This document shows positions 6,717-16,867 of a stretch of DNA of 26,294 nt, one piece after another. The notes under the pieces are model-generated. The model searched no databases. It saw nothing but the letters and a program-made list of their open reading frames with translations, and was not told where the DNA came from. A program made the position numbers and the translations under genes. Position 1 is the first letter of the stretch; each line of letters begins with the position of its first letter. Location: contig CANQHS010000006.1 in the NCBI GenBank assembly GCA_947623795.1, positions 1-26,294 on the forward strand, written 5' to 3'. Source of the DNA: an uncultured Clostridia bacterium (GTDB lineage Bacteria > Bacillota > Clostridia > Christensenellales > UBA1242).

Positions 6717-7769
6717 ATGGAAGAGAAAGATAGGTTTATTTCAAGCACAAAAAATATGAGTGATGTTGAGGTGGAGAACAAACTTCGCCCCATGACTTTT
6801 GACGAATATGTGGGGCAGGAAAAGATTAAATCTAACCTTAAAGTTTACATCAACGCCGCAAAAAAGCGTAAAGAAGCTTTGGACCACGTTTTGCTTTATG
6901 GTCCACCTGGACTTGGAAAGACAACTTTAAGCCACATAATTGCCAACGAAATGGGCAGCCAAATTAAAATCACGAGCGGTCCAAGCATTGAAAATGCAGC
7001 CGACCTTGCGGCCATTTTAACGAATCTTAACACTAACGATGTGCTTTTCATTGACGAAATTCACCGCATATCAAAATCCGTTGAAGAAATCCTATATCCA
7101 GCGATGGAAGACTATGCGCTAGACTTTATTGTGGGCAAAGGTCCAAGCGCAAGAAGCATGAGATTGAAAATTCAACCTTTCACACTAATTGGAGCAACAA
7201 CTAAAGCGGGGAATCTATCTAGTCCGCTTCGCGATAGATTTGGCGTGCTGTGCAGGCTTGAAATGTATTCAGTTGACGAGATTGCAAAAATCATTTCGCG
7301 TTCTGCAAAAATTTTAAATGTTGACATAGAAAAAGATGCCGAACTCGAAATCGCAAAACGCAGCAGGGGAACACCACGCGTTGCTAATAGGCTACTTAAA
7401 CGCGTGCGCGATTTCGTCCAAGTTGAAGATAAGTCCGTTATAACTCTTGCAGATGCAAAAAAGGCACTTAATTTAATGGACATAGACGAATTGGGGCTTG
7501 ATTTCGTGGATAAACGCATAATTATGGCTATGATAGAAAAATTTGGTGGCGGCCCTGTTGGATTGGAAACTTTGTCGGCAACCACAAACGAGGAAGTTTC
7601 CACAATTGAAGATGTGGTTGAACCATATTTGTTGCAACTTGGCTTTGTTGTCCGTTCTCCAAGGGGAAGGATGGTCACTCGCCACGCATATGAGCATTTC
7701 CATCTGCCTGTGCCAAAACACTTGCTTGCAGATGAAACTGAAAAACCACAAGGAGAGAGCGACAAATGA
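6717..7769 (+). CDS. ruvB: Holliday-junction branch-migration helicase RuvB
   Basis: A 350-residue AAA+ motor that drives branch migration together with RuvA. Walker A is GPPGLGKT (residues 62-69), Walker B is LFIDEIHR (110-117), the arginine finger region LRDRFG follows, and the C-terminal winged-helix domain contains [11 protein letters not shown] and the family-typical [12 protein letters not shown]. All functional elements appear intact. The last four bases overlap the start of queA (ATGA). Together with ruvC and ruvA this is the full resolvasome. No LexA-type SOS box was found upstream of the operon. Confidence 0.97.
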   Translation: MEEKDRFISSTKNMSDVEVENKLRPMTFDEYVGQEKIKSNLKVYINAAKKRKEALDHVLLYGPPGLGKTTLSHIIANEMGSQIKITSGPSIENAADLAAILTNLNTNDVLFIDEIHRISKSVEEILYPAMEDYALDFIVGKGPSARSMRLKIQPFTLIGATTKAGNLSSPLRDRFGVLCRLEMYSVDEIAKIISRSAKILNVDIEKDAELEIAKRSRGTPRVANRLLKRVRDFVQVEDKSVITLADAKKALNLMDIDELGLDFVDKRIIMAMIEKFGGGPVGLETLSATTNEEVSTIEDVVEPYLLQLGFVVRSPRGRMVTRHAYEHFHLPVPKHLLADETEKPQGESDK

Positions 7770-8797
7770 TAAATTATAAATCACTTTCAACTTATGATTA
7801 TCATTTGCCAGAAAACTTAATTGCTCAAACTCCGCTTGAAAAAAGAGATGAAAGCAAACTTCTAGTTTTTGACCGCAAAACAAAAGAAATAAGGCAAAGC
7901 CAATTCAAAAACATAACCGATTTTTTGAAAAAAGGCGATGTTTTGGTGGTTAACAACACTCGCGTTTTGCCAGCAAGGCTAACTGCTAAAAAAGATACGG
8001 GTGCAGAAATTGAAATTTTGCTTTTAAAACGCCACAATTTAACCGAGTGGGAATGCCTGCTTAAACCTGCAAAGCGCGTGAAAGTTGGCCAAACACTTGT
8101 GATTAGTGAAGAATTGAGTTGCGAACTAACTGAAATCTTAGAAGATGGCAAACGCAAAGTTAAGTTTAATTTTAATGGTGTGTTTGAGGATATTTTAAAT
8201 CGCGTTGGCAGTATGCCTCTGCCTCATTATATCCATGAAAAGTTAAAAGACAAAGAACGTTACCAAACTGTTTATAATAAGGTTGAAGGTAGTGCTGCAG
8301 CCCCAACAGCAGGCTTGCATTTCACAAACGAATTGCTCCAAAAAATCAAAGATTTAGGGGTGGAGATGGTTGAACTTACCCTAGATGTTGGTCTTGGCAC
8401 TTTCAGACCGTGCAAGGAAGAAGATATAACAAAACACATTATGCACAGTGAGCATTATCACCTAACTCAAGAGGTTGCAGATAAAATAAATCAAGCAAAG
8501 CGTGAAAACAGGCGAGTTATTGCTGTTGGCACAACAAGTGTTAGAACGCTTGAAGCGGTGGCGAACAAGGGCGTTCCTCTTATGGCTGATGATGACGAAA
8601 CGGACATATTTATTTATCCGCCATATAAATTTAAAGTGGTTGACGCATTAATCACAAATTTCCATCTTCCAAAAAGCACTTTAATTATGCTTGTTAGCGC
8701 TTTCGCAGGTTATGAAAACACAATGAACTTGTATGAATTTGCTGTTGAAAACAACTATCGCTTTTTCAGTTTTGGCGACAGTATGTTTATCGTGTAA
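7766..8797 (+). CDS. queA: S-adenosylmethionine:tRNA ribosyltransferase-isomerase QueA
   Basis: A 343-residue enzyme that moves the ribosyl part of S-adenosylmethionine onto preQ1 in tRNA to make epoxyqueuosine at wobble position 34. Recognisable family stretches include [20 protein letters not shown] at the start, [11 protein letters not shown], the conserved [13 protein letters not shown], the VGLGTFRP segment and the C-terminal [16 protein letters not shown]. The length is typical. It begins inside the ruvB stop (4-base overlap). Its pathway partner tgt lies 973 bases downstream, separated here by an inserted methyltransferase gene. Confidence 0.96.
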   Translation: MINYKSLSTYDYHLPENLIAQTPLEKRDESKLLVFDRKTKEIRQSQFKNITDFLKKGDVLVVNNTRVLPARLTAKKDTGAEIEILLLKRHNLTEWECLLKPAKRVKVGQTLVISEELSCELTEILEDGKRKVKFNFNGVFEDILNRVGSMPLPHYIHEKLKDKERYQTVYNKVEGSAAAPTAGLHFTNELLQKIKDLGVEMVELTLDVGLGTFRPCKEEDITKHIMHSEHYHLTQEVADKINQAKRENRRVIAVGTTSVRTLEAVANKGVPLMADDDETDIFIYPPYKFKVVDALITNFHLPKSTLIMLVSAFAGYENTMNLYEFAVENNYRFFSFGDSMFIV

Positions 8798-8852
8798 ACT
8801 CGCCCTTGTTGATCGTTTTTAATAAATTAAAAACTTCATTTATGGGCGGTTT
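8796..8852. repeat. Nested palindrome after queA
   Basis: An outer pair (AAACTCGCCC at 8796-8805 with GGGCGGTTT at 8844-8852, one bulged base) encloses a perfect inner palindrome, GTTTTTAAT/ATTAAAAAC (8815-8823 and 8826-8834). There is no T-run after either stem, so it is not a normal terminator. It could be RNA structure at the 3' end of the queA message or the edge of an inserted segment. Confidence 0.5.
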
Positions 8853-8861
8853 ACACTCTCT

Positions 8862-8912
8862 ATGAAGGACAACCTTATAACTAAGATTTTCTTGATTTTG
8901 TTTTTAATATAA
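8862..8912 (+). CDS. Possible leader peptide (16 codons) upstream of the second TrmH gene
   Basis: An ATG at 8862 opens a 16-codon frame ending TAA at 8910-8912. It encodes a short, hydrophobic peptide (MKDNLITKIFLILFLI). There is no clear Shine-Dalgarno sequence before it. The frame lies across the inverted repeat 8862-8925: its first six codons are the left arm, and its stop falls in the right arm. This geometry resembles leader peptides controlling ribosome-methyltransferase resistance genes. Chance is a real alternative for so short a frame. Confidence 0.3.
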   Translation: MKDNLITKIFLILFLI

Positions 8913-8925
8913 GGTTTTCCTTCAT
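8862..8925. repeat. 18-bp inverted repeat with 28-base loop
   Basis: ATGAAGGACAACCTTATA (8862-8879) and TATAAGGTTTTCCTTCAT (8908-8925) are complementary at 17 of 18 positions. The stem would form in the RNA upstream of the second TrmH-family gene. Directly after it, TTTTCC (about 8931-8936) can pair with GGAGAA of that gene's ribosome-binding site, allowing alternative foldings. No T-run follows the main stem. Confidence 0.7.
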
Positions 8926-8964
8926 TACTTCTTTTCCAAAAAATTTTTATAAAAAGGAGAAATT

Positions 8965-10887
<1,923 letters not shown>

Positions 10888-10889
<2 letters not shown>

Positions 10890-10907
10890 TTTGAATTTAT
10901 TCAAATT
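10888..10907. repeat. Perfect 9-bp palindrome after tgt
   Basis: AATTTGAAT and ATTCAAATT are exact inverted arms around TT, overlapping the tgt stop codon. It is AT-only apart from one G and one C and has only a weak T-rich tail, so it may be a weak terminator. The remaining 75 bases up to the yajC promoter show nothing else. Confidence 0.4.
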
Positions 10908-10983
10908 TAGATTTAATTATAAATGAAAAAATAAAATTTCAACAAGAAAACCTAAATAAACAAAAAATTTTTGATAAATTAAA

Positions 10984-11012
10984 TTGACAATAATTAATAA
11001 AGCGAATATAAT
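10984..11012 (+). promoter_or_regulatory. Promoter of yajC
   Basis: TTGACA (10984-10989) and TATAAT (11007-11012) are both perfect with a 17-base spacer. The ATG follows 18 bases after the -10 box, with AGGAG at 11019-11023, so this transcript would have a short normal leader. Confidence 0.85.
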
Positions 11013-11030
11013 TTTTCTAGGAGTGAGAAA

Positions 11031-11480
11031 ATGCCTGTGACAGATATTGTGTTAATAGTAATTTTAGTGGTGCTTGTGGTTGCACTTTTTGTGTTTAGCT
11101 ATATGCGAAAAAAGAAATTCAATAGCGAGTTAGGACAGATGCGTGCCGACTTAAAAATTGGCGATCGAGTTATGACCGACACGGGTGTTGTTGGCGAAGT
11201 TGTTGATAGTTACACGGAAGAAAACTATAAATATTTCGTGCTAAAAACAGGGCGTGGAAATAATATTGGCTATTTTTCTGTCCACGCAAACGCAATCTAT
11301 TATGTTTTTGATAAAGAGCCAGCTAAAAAAGAGAACTTTAACGCCAAGCAAAAGAAAGACGAAACAACCGATGAGGCGGAACAAAATAATCCAGATCAAG
11401 AACCTAATGGAGATAACGAAACTAAAAAATCTGACCCCGCAAAAGTTTCAAAAAATAACAAAAAATCTAACAAAAAATAG
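11031..11480 (+). CDS. yajC: Preprotein translocase accessory subunit YajC
   Basis: A 149-residue membrane protein with one N-terminal helix (about residues 4-24, DIVLIVILVVLVVALFVFSY) followed by the family's basic linker and the small soluble domain with LKIGDRVMTDTGVVGEVVDSY. YajC associates with SecDF and SecYEG. The C-terminal 50 residues are a charged, low-complexity tail rich in Lys, Asn, Glu and Asp, longer than in the usual family member of about 90-110 residues. The yajC-secD-secF grouping supports the call. A tandem pair of terminators follows, so it is largely its own unit. Confidence 0.9.
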   Translation: MPVTDIVLIVILVVLVVALFVFSYMRKKKFNSELGQMRADLKIGDRVMTDTGVVGEVVDSYTEENYKYFVLKTGRGNNIGYFSVHANAIYYVFDKEPAKKENFNAKQKKDETTDEAEQNNPDQEPNGDNETKKSDPAKVSKNNKKSNKK

Positions 11481-11498
11481 GCAAAAGCCTGTTTTTTT
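11470..11498 (+). terminator. Terminator after yajC
   Basis: AGGC (11479-11482) and GCCT (11487-11490) form a GC core around AAAA, extended on both sides by A:T pairs, followed by seven T. It overlaps the last codons of yajC. Confidence 0.85.
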
Positions 11499-11549
11499 AT
11501 TTTTAAAATGTGGATTAATTTTTATTTTCGTCAAAAAATTTTAAAATTT

Positions 11550-11582
11550 AAGATTTTTATATATTTAAAATCTTATTTTTTC
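11550..11582 (+). terminator. Second terminator downstream of yajC
   Basis: AAGATTTT (11550-11557) pairs with AAAATCTT (11567-11574), followed by ATTTTTTC. It backs up the first terminator 70 bases upstream and separates yajC from the next gene, for which no convincing promoter hexamers were found. Confidence 0.6.
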
Positions 11583-11626
11583 GTTATTGTGTGCTGGCAA
11601 TTTAATACATTAATGTAGGAGGCTAT

Positions 11627-12022
11627 ATGAAATCAAAATCTTTAAACTTTTCTGGTTTACTGTCAATTATTAAATGTGTGATGATTGGCATAGTTGCCAC
11701 ATTGTTGGGCATCGTAATTTTCGCGATAGTGCTAAAATTTGTGGATATTCCATCAAATATTGTTGGATATGTGAACGATGCAATCAAAGTTATCTCGCTC
11801 TTTGTCATGGTGCTATGCCTTAAAAAGAAAAATGAGGGAAATTTGCTCCTAAAATCAATTTTTGGCGGAATTATTTATGCTGTTTTGAGTTTTATCATCT
11901 TTTCAATTCTAAATGGCGGCATGGTTTTCAACATGGCGGTGGTGTATGATTTGATTTTTGCGGTTGTCGCATCTGTGATTGTGGCCGTTATTGTCAATCT
12001 TTTGCATAGAAAAAGCGTGTAA
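11627..12022 (+). CDS. TIGR04086-like four-helix membrane protein
   Basis: A 131-residue, strongly hydrophobic protein with four predicted membrane helices (about residues 11-37, 47-66, 74-95 and 101-126) and short basic ends. Length, topology and position directly behind yajC match the TIGR04086/YrzE group of Firmicutes membrane proteins, whose function is unknown. The match is by architecture and context rather than by a catalytic motif, as none is visible. AGGAGG lies 6 bases before the ATG. It is separated from secD by 107 bases that contain the secD promoter. Confidence 0.75.
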   Translation: MKSKSLNFSGLLSIIKCVMIGIVATLLGIVIFAIVLKFVDIPSNIVGYVNDAIKVISLFVMVLCLKKKNEGNLLLKSIFGGIIYAVLSFIIFSILNGGMVFNMAVVYDLIFAVVASVIVAVIVNLLHRKSV

Positions 12023-12079
12023 ATCATCGATTTTGGTCAATAATCTAAACAAGATTTTGCTTGGACTTTATATATTTTG

Positions 12080-12108
12080 TTGACAAATTGTTAAGTTTAA
12101 GTTATAAT
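12080..12108 (+). promoter_or_regulatory. Promoter of secD-secF
   Basis: TTGACA (12080-12085) and TATAAT (12103-12108), perfect hexamers with a 17-base spacer. AGGAG at about 12120-12124 and the ATG at 12130 give a short normal leader. Confidence 0.85.
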
Positions 12109-12129
12109 AGGTCTTGATTAGGAGAATTT

Positions 12130-13446
12130 ATGACTAAAAGACGTTCTAAAAGCTTATTTGTATTGTTTTCAATAATTTTAGTTATATTGCTTATTGCAAG
12201 TTTTGTAAATTTTACTTATCCTTTCGCAATAAATGGGAACTTCTATTCATACTCCAACTTTGTAGTAAATTTAAGGTTGGGGGAGGATATAGGTTCTTCT
12301 TTGCGTATTGTGTATCGAGTTGATTTGCCAGATGGCGTTTCAGACACCAATATTGATGATCTTAAAAATGTCACCATGTCTGGGCTCAAATCTATCGTGC
12401 AGGGCGAAGGATATAAAGATGTTACAATTGCTAAAATGGCAGACGATAAAATTGTATTACAAGTGGGCAATATTTTATCACGCACTGATGAATCAAACAT
12501 CACATATCTAGTTGGCGACCCTGAATCTATAAGTTTCTATACATCAAGTTCTAAATCTGAGGAAAATTTGGTTGCGACATCTCAAGATGTTGCTTCTGTT
12601 GAAGTGCTTGAGGGATATGATGGGTCGAACAATGTTTTTGTTGTCGAAGTAAAATTTAAAGATGCTGAAAAGATTAGAAAGGCCACATCATCCGCAAGCA
12701 GCATCTATATTTTCTTTGGCGATGAATTGTTCACAACAAGTGGCATGAGCTTGGGCGATGGTGGAATCCAAAATGGAACTATCGACATCCAAAGTAGTGC
12801 ATTTGTTGACAAAGCAACTGCAACTTCATATGCAAACAAAATCCGCACGGGTATGTTGCCGCTCAATTTAACCGCAATCGAAAGTGGAATGATAACTCCA
12901 TCATATGGCAATGCTGCCTATGTTTGGGTTGCTGTTGTTATGGCATTATTCGTGTTGGCAGGATTCGTTTATTTAATTGTCAGATTCCGTCAACTTGGCT
13001 GGCTTGCAAGCTTCAATTTGTTGTTCTTTATAACAATAAGTTTGTTCTTGTTGCAATCGATCCCTGTTGTTCATATTAACTTTTCTGGCATAATTGCTAT
13101 GGCAGTATGTTTTGTTGTTGCAATAAGCACACTCGTTACAATATTTGAACGCGCAAAAATTTATTATAATCAAGACACAAAACTATATGTTGCTATGCGC
13201 GCTTCTCAAAATGAAAGTGCAATGAAAATATTTATCTACAATTTGCTATTGATGGTCGTTGGCTTTGCTTGCTTGTTTATGCCTTCAATGCCAATTCAAT
13301 CAATGGGGTGGGTGTTCTTGGTTATGCCAATCGTAAATTTGTTCACATCCCTTGCGCTAATGAGATTGTTCATTGCCATGTATATGCCTTTAAACAACCT
13401 TGATGGCAAAAAATGCAACTTCCACAAAGGAGGTAAAAATGCTTAA
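12130..13446 (+). CDS. secD: Divergent preprotein translocase subunit SecD
   Basis: A 438-residue membrane protein recognised by the SecD plan: one N-terminal helix (residues 9-30), a large extracytoplasmic domain (about 40-265), then five more helices. The conserved start of the periplasmic domain, usually LGLDLxGG, reads LGEDIGSS, and the TM4 signature, usually DANVLIFERIRE, reads STLVTIFERAK. The intramembrane aspartate that couples SecDF to the proton gradient is therefore not visible. The position between the yajC block and secF supports the call. secF begins within its last codons (8-base overlap) behind AAAGGAGGT. It is either a strongly diverged SecD that works without that residue or one with altered coupling. 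Confidence 0.85.
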   Translation: MTKRRSKSLFVLFSIILVILLIASFVNFTYPFAINGNFYSYSNFVVNLRLGEDIGSSLRIVYRVDLPDGVSDTNIDDLKNVTMSGLKSIVQGEGYKDVTIAKMADDKIVLQVGNILSRTDESNITYLVGDPESISFYTSSSKSEENLVATSQDVASVEVLEGYDGSNNVFVVEVKFKDAEKIRKATSSASSIYIFFGDELFTTSGMSLGDGGIQNGTIDIQSSAFVDKATATSYANKIRTGMLPLNLTAIESGMITPSYGNAAYVWVAVVMALFVLAGFVYLIVRFRQLGWLASFNLLFFITISLFLLQSIPVVHINFSGIIAMAVCFVVAISTLVTIFERAKIYYNQDTKLYVAMRASQNESAMKIFIYNLLLMVVGFACLFMPSMPIQSMGWVFLVMPIVNLFTSLALMRLFIAMYMPLNNLDGKKCNFHKGGKNA

Positions 13447-14389
13447 CAGAAATTTCACAAAAAGCAATAAAGAATATTTTAACAAAAACAAAATCGCGTT
13501 AATCGTATTATTGGCAGTGCTTGTTGTAGGTATAATTGTGGTTTCTTGTTTCGGCTTTAAAACCAACTTTGAAACCGGCAGCCACACTGAGTTTACTGTT
13601 GCCATTCACACTGAGGATAGCAAGACAATAAGAAACTATTCAAAAGATATTGAAGCTATCGTGAAAAAACAAGGTGGCGAATTTGACACAATTTCCATCT
13701 TTGGCGAAGGCGATAACACCAAATTGGTTGTAAGATATCTAAACATCCTTTCTTCTGACAAACAAACTGCTATCAGAGATGAAATTGTAAGCGAACTTAA
13801 AATTGAACTGCTTGATGTTTCAGATTTTTCCGTTGTTTCATCTGCAATTTCCGCAAATGACTATATTTACACCGCTCTTGCAATAATCCTTTTGGTTGCA
13901 TTTGCAAGCATCTTTGCTTATGCTAGATATAATGGGGCGAGTGCTATTTCAATCATAATCTCAAGCATAATTGCCACATTGGGATTTATGAGTGTAACCG
14001 GCATTTTGAGATTAACAGTGGGGCTAAGCTATTTCGCAATGCTTGTAATTTTAAATCTATTAGTTGTTTTAGGGCAGTTTATGATGTTCGAAAATATAAG
14101 GGACTCAAATTGGCTTGCTAATAAAGAATATTCAAACGCTATAAACGGTGCATTAAAATCTAATAGGGCGAAAATGTTCTTGATAAGTTTCTCATTAATC
14201 GTAATCGGCTTAATGTTTGTTATATTTGCTCCAGCAGCATTAAAATATGTGTCGCTAAACTTAATGTTTATGGCGGTTGTTTTGCTGTTCACAATTTGGT
14301 ATGTTGTTCCATTTGTTTGGAGTGTTTTCATAACCCACACAAAACCTAGATTAAAGAAAAATAAAGAAAATAAGGTAAAAGAAAAATAA
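13439..14389 (+). CDS. secF: Divergent preprotein translocase subunit SecF
   Basis: A 316-residue partner of SecD with one N-terminal helix (about residues 18-40), an extracytoplasmic domain (about 45-140) and five C-terminal helices, ending in a basic tail. The family signature, usually NDTVVVFDRIRE, reads VLGQFMMFENIRD, so the charged residue inside the membrane is replaced, as in SecD. The downstream NR pair (SNRAKMFLIS) of the family is kept. I chose the ATG at 13439 because AAAGGAGGT lies just before it. An upstream in-frame ATG at 13400 would sit deep in secD without such a site. A terminator follows immediately after its stop. Confidence 0.85.
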   Translation: MLNRNFTKSNKEYFNKNKIALIVLLAVLVVGIIVVSCFGFKTNFETGSHTEFTVAIHTEDSKTIRNYSKDIEAIVKKQGGEFDTISIFGEGDNTKLVVRYLNILSSDKQTAIRDEIVSELKIELLDVSDFSVVSSAISANDYIYTALAIILLVAFASIFAYARYNGASAISIIISSIIATLGFMSVTGILRLTVGLSYFAMLVILNLLVVLGQFMMFENIRDSNWLANKEYSNAINGALKSNRAKMFLISFSLIVIGLMFVIFAPAALKYVSLNLMFMAVVLLFTIWYVVPFVWSVFITHTKPRLKKNKENKVKEK

Positions 14390-14395
14390 TGAATT

Positions 14396-14424
14396 GCCTT
14401 TCTTTTGAAAGGCTTTTTGGTTTT
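14396..14424 (+). terminator. Terminator-like hairpin between secF and recJ
   Basis: GCCTTTC (14396-14402) and GAAAGGC (14407-14413) form a perfect 7-bp stem with a TTTT loop, followed by TTTTTGGTTTT. It ends only a few bases before the recJ start codon. Confidence 0.85.
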
Positions 14425-14428
14425 AGTT

Positions 14429-16822
14429 ATGAAATATATCTGCACAGTAGAAGATAATTTCGATAATGAAAAAATTATCGAAATTTCCAAAATGTTTAAT
14501 TTGGACGAACATTTGGTACGTCTTTTATTTTCACGCGGTGTAGATACTATTGATAAAGTAAAAAAATTTCTAAATCCAAGCATAAATGATTTAAATGACC
14601 CATTTTTATTCGAAAACATGCAAGAAGTGGTCGAAAAAATCAACTATCATCTAGCGAATAAGCATAAAATTCTAATTTTTGGCGATTATGATGTTGACGG
14701 AATCTCTGCCAGCGCAATTTTGCTTAAATATTTTCGCTCGATAAATGCAAATGTTTCGAATTTTATGCCAAATCGCTATGAAGATGGTTATGGCTTAACA
14801 ATAGAAACACTTGATAAAATTTTTGCTTCAACTAAGCCCGATTTGATAATAACTGTCGATTGTGGGATTACTGCTGTTGCAGAAACTGAATATTTAAAAC
14901 AGAATGGGGTTGACATAATAATAACAGATCATCATGTGCGGGGCGAAACTTTGCCAGATTGCCTTATTATCAATCCAAAAGTTAGTGAAATTTATCCATT
15001 CCACTCGCTTTGTGGTGCAGGCGTTGCCTTTAAACTTGTTCACGCCTTGGCTGGATTAAACAAGGCTATGGAATATGTGTCGATTTGTGCCATCGCAACC
15101 ATTGCCGACATTGTTGAATTGTGTGACGAAAATAGGGCAATCGTATATCTTGGCTTGAAAGAATTAAATAATGCACCAATTGGAATAATCAAACTTATGA
15201 ATGAGTGCGGACTTACTCCTAATAATTGCAAAGCAGGCGATGTTGCTTTTAAACTTGCGCCAAAAATTAATGCAAGTGGGCGTATGGGGTCGGCTGAAAC
15301 GAGCCTTGCTCTTTATATGGAAAAAGATCAATACACGATTCGAAAATTGATAAAGCAAATTTTGGAATTTAACAACAGACGCCAGCAGTTATGCGACAAA
15401 GTTTATGTTGATGTAAAAAATGAACTAAGCAAGTTGGACATATTTAAAATAAGTGCAATAACAATGTCCAGTCCGGATTGGGATAGTGGCATATTGGGCA
15501 TAGTTTCCGCCCGCATTGCGGATGAATTTCATCGTCCAACATTCTTGTTCAGTCAGGTTGAAGATAACCTCGTAGGCTCGTGCAGAAGTGTTAATGGAGT
15601 GAATGTCCACTCATTGCTTAGCAGTATGTCACATTTGCTCACAAAATTTGGCGGGCATCCAATGGCGGCTGGGCTGACACTTAAAGTGGAGAATTATGAC
15701 GAATTTGTTCGGCTAACTAACATTTATGTTGATGAAAATTTGAACAAAACAGCTTTTTTGCCAACCAAAGTTTACGACCTTGAGCTCGATGATATGTCAA
15801 TAACCATGAAAATGGTGGAAGATATCGATAGGTTAGAGCCGTGCGGGCATATGAATTCAAGACCTATTTTTAAGTTTGCTTTGAAAAATGCTATAATATC
15901 GAGCCTTCCAAAGCATCCTCAACATTTAGTCTTGAACTATCCAAATTTTAATCTATTGGCATTTAATGCAAGTGATATGTATTTTGTGTTGTCGGGCAGC
16001 ACATCATGCAATATCTTGGCAGATTTGAACATTGATACATTTAGAAACGCAAAAAAGATATCTGGTATTGTTAAGTCTATTGACTATGAAGATATATATC
16101 GACCAAATGATAGTGAGATTTTGGAAGCTGAATACCTAAAGCAATTGATCTATCCACTTGAGGGCAGTTATGTGTTCAATAACTATAATCGCGATCAATT
16201 AATCCGCCTGCTCGTTGATATGGACAAAAATGTATATGGCACACTTATAGTAGCTTATGACTATAATACTTACATCAATTTTAAATCGATTTTTGATAGC
16301 AAAAATATTTTCCAAAATAGAATTTTTGATATAAATGACGACACTGGGCTAAATACAATCGTTCTTGCTCCAACAAATTTCAACTCATTTAATACTTTTA
16401 GCCGAATCATATTCCTTGACCCAATAATTAATATGGGATATCTAACCGAGCTGCAAAAGCACACAAAATCTACTATATATCTACCACATACACCGGTTTT
16501 GAACATTGGTTTGTTAAATAAGGTAAGTTTGGATCGGACAGAATTTGGCAAATATTTTCGATTGATGCAGTTCGCATACGAAAACAAAATAGTGGGGTAT
16601 TATACTTATAATTTATTTAATAACATAATTAAAAAAGTTAAAGATAACAATTATTCTTATATTCAGTTCTTCATATGCTTGCAAGTTTTTAAAGAATTAG
16701 GTATAATTATAACAAACGAACAAGACTCGGAAATTGTTGCAATAACAGATGTGAAAAATCCATTAAATGCAAGCGCAACCTATAACAGATTAAACTTACT
16801 TAAAACGAATAGCCAACAATAA
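14429..16822 (+). CDS. recJ: Single-stranded-DNA exonuclease RecJ
   Basis: A 797-residue DHH-family 5'-3' nuclease used in recombination and repair. The core is clear: GDYDVDGISASAILL, ITVDCGITA, DIIITDHHVRGETLPD (the DHH motif), PKINASGRMGSAETSLALY and the DHHA1-type GGHPMAAGLTL, all within the first 430 residues. The C-terminal half (about 500-797) is poorly conserved, and I can assign no motif in it. It is longer than the classic 550-600-residue enzyme, as is usual for Firmicutes RecJ. The ATG at 14429 gives the family-like start MKYICTVEDN. No Shine-Dalgarno sequence and no promoter hexamers are visible before it, only the secF terminator. Confidence 0.93.
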   Translation: MKYICTVEDNFDNEKIIEISKMFNLDEHLVRLLFSRGVDTIDKVKKFLNPSINDLNDPFLFENMQEVVEKINYHLANKHKILIFGDYDVDGISASAILLKYFRSINANVSNFMPNRYEDGYGLTIETLDKIFASTKPDLIITVDCGITAVAETEYLKQNGVDIIITDHHVRGETLPDCLIINPKVSEIYPFHSLCGAGVAFKLVHALAGLNKAMEYVSICAIATIADIVELCDENRAIVYLGLKELNNAPIGIIKLMNECGLTPNNCKAGDVAFKLAPKINASGRMGSAETSLALYMEKDQYTIRKLIKQILEFNNRRQQLCDKVYVDVKNELSKLDIFKISAITMSSPDWDSGILGIVSARIADEFHRPTFLFSQVEDNLVGSCRSVNGVNVHSLLSSMSHLLTKFGGHPMAAGLTLKVENYDEFVRLTNIYVDENLNKTAFLPTKVYDLELDDMSITMKMVEDIDRLEPCGHMNSRPIFKFALKNAIISSLPKHPQHLVLNYPNFNLLAFNASDMYFVLSGSTSCNILADLNIDTFRNAKKISGIVKSIDYEDIYRPNDSEILEAEYLKQLIYPLEGSYVFNNYNRDQLIRLLVDMDKNVYGTLIVAYDYNTYINFKSIFDSKNIFQNRIFDINDDTGLNTIVLAPTNFNSFNTFSRIIFLDPIINMGYLTELQKHTKSTIYLPHTPVLNIGLLNKVSLDRTEFGKYFRLMQFAYENKIVGYYTYNLFNNIIKKVKDNNYSYIQFFICLQVFKELGIIITNEQDSEIVAITDVKNPLNASATYNRLNLLKTNSQQ

Positions 16823-16867
16823 ATTGTAGTAATAGAAAATAAAATACACAATATAAAGGAGAGCAAA

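Noticed and set aside
7172..7883. Two long minus-strand open frames over ruvB and queA
   Set aside because: They overlap two unmistakable plus-strand genes and have Ser-rich, antisense-type composition.
8798..8964. preQ1 riboswitch between queA and tgt
   Set aside because: The short conserved preQ1 aptamer sequence and its A-rich tail were not found. The structures present are long AT-rich palindromes instead.
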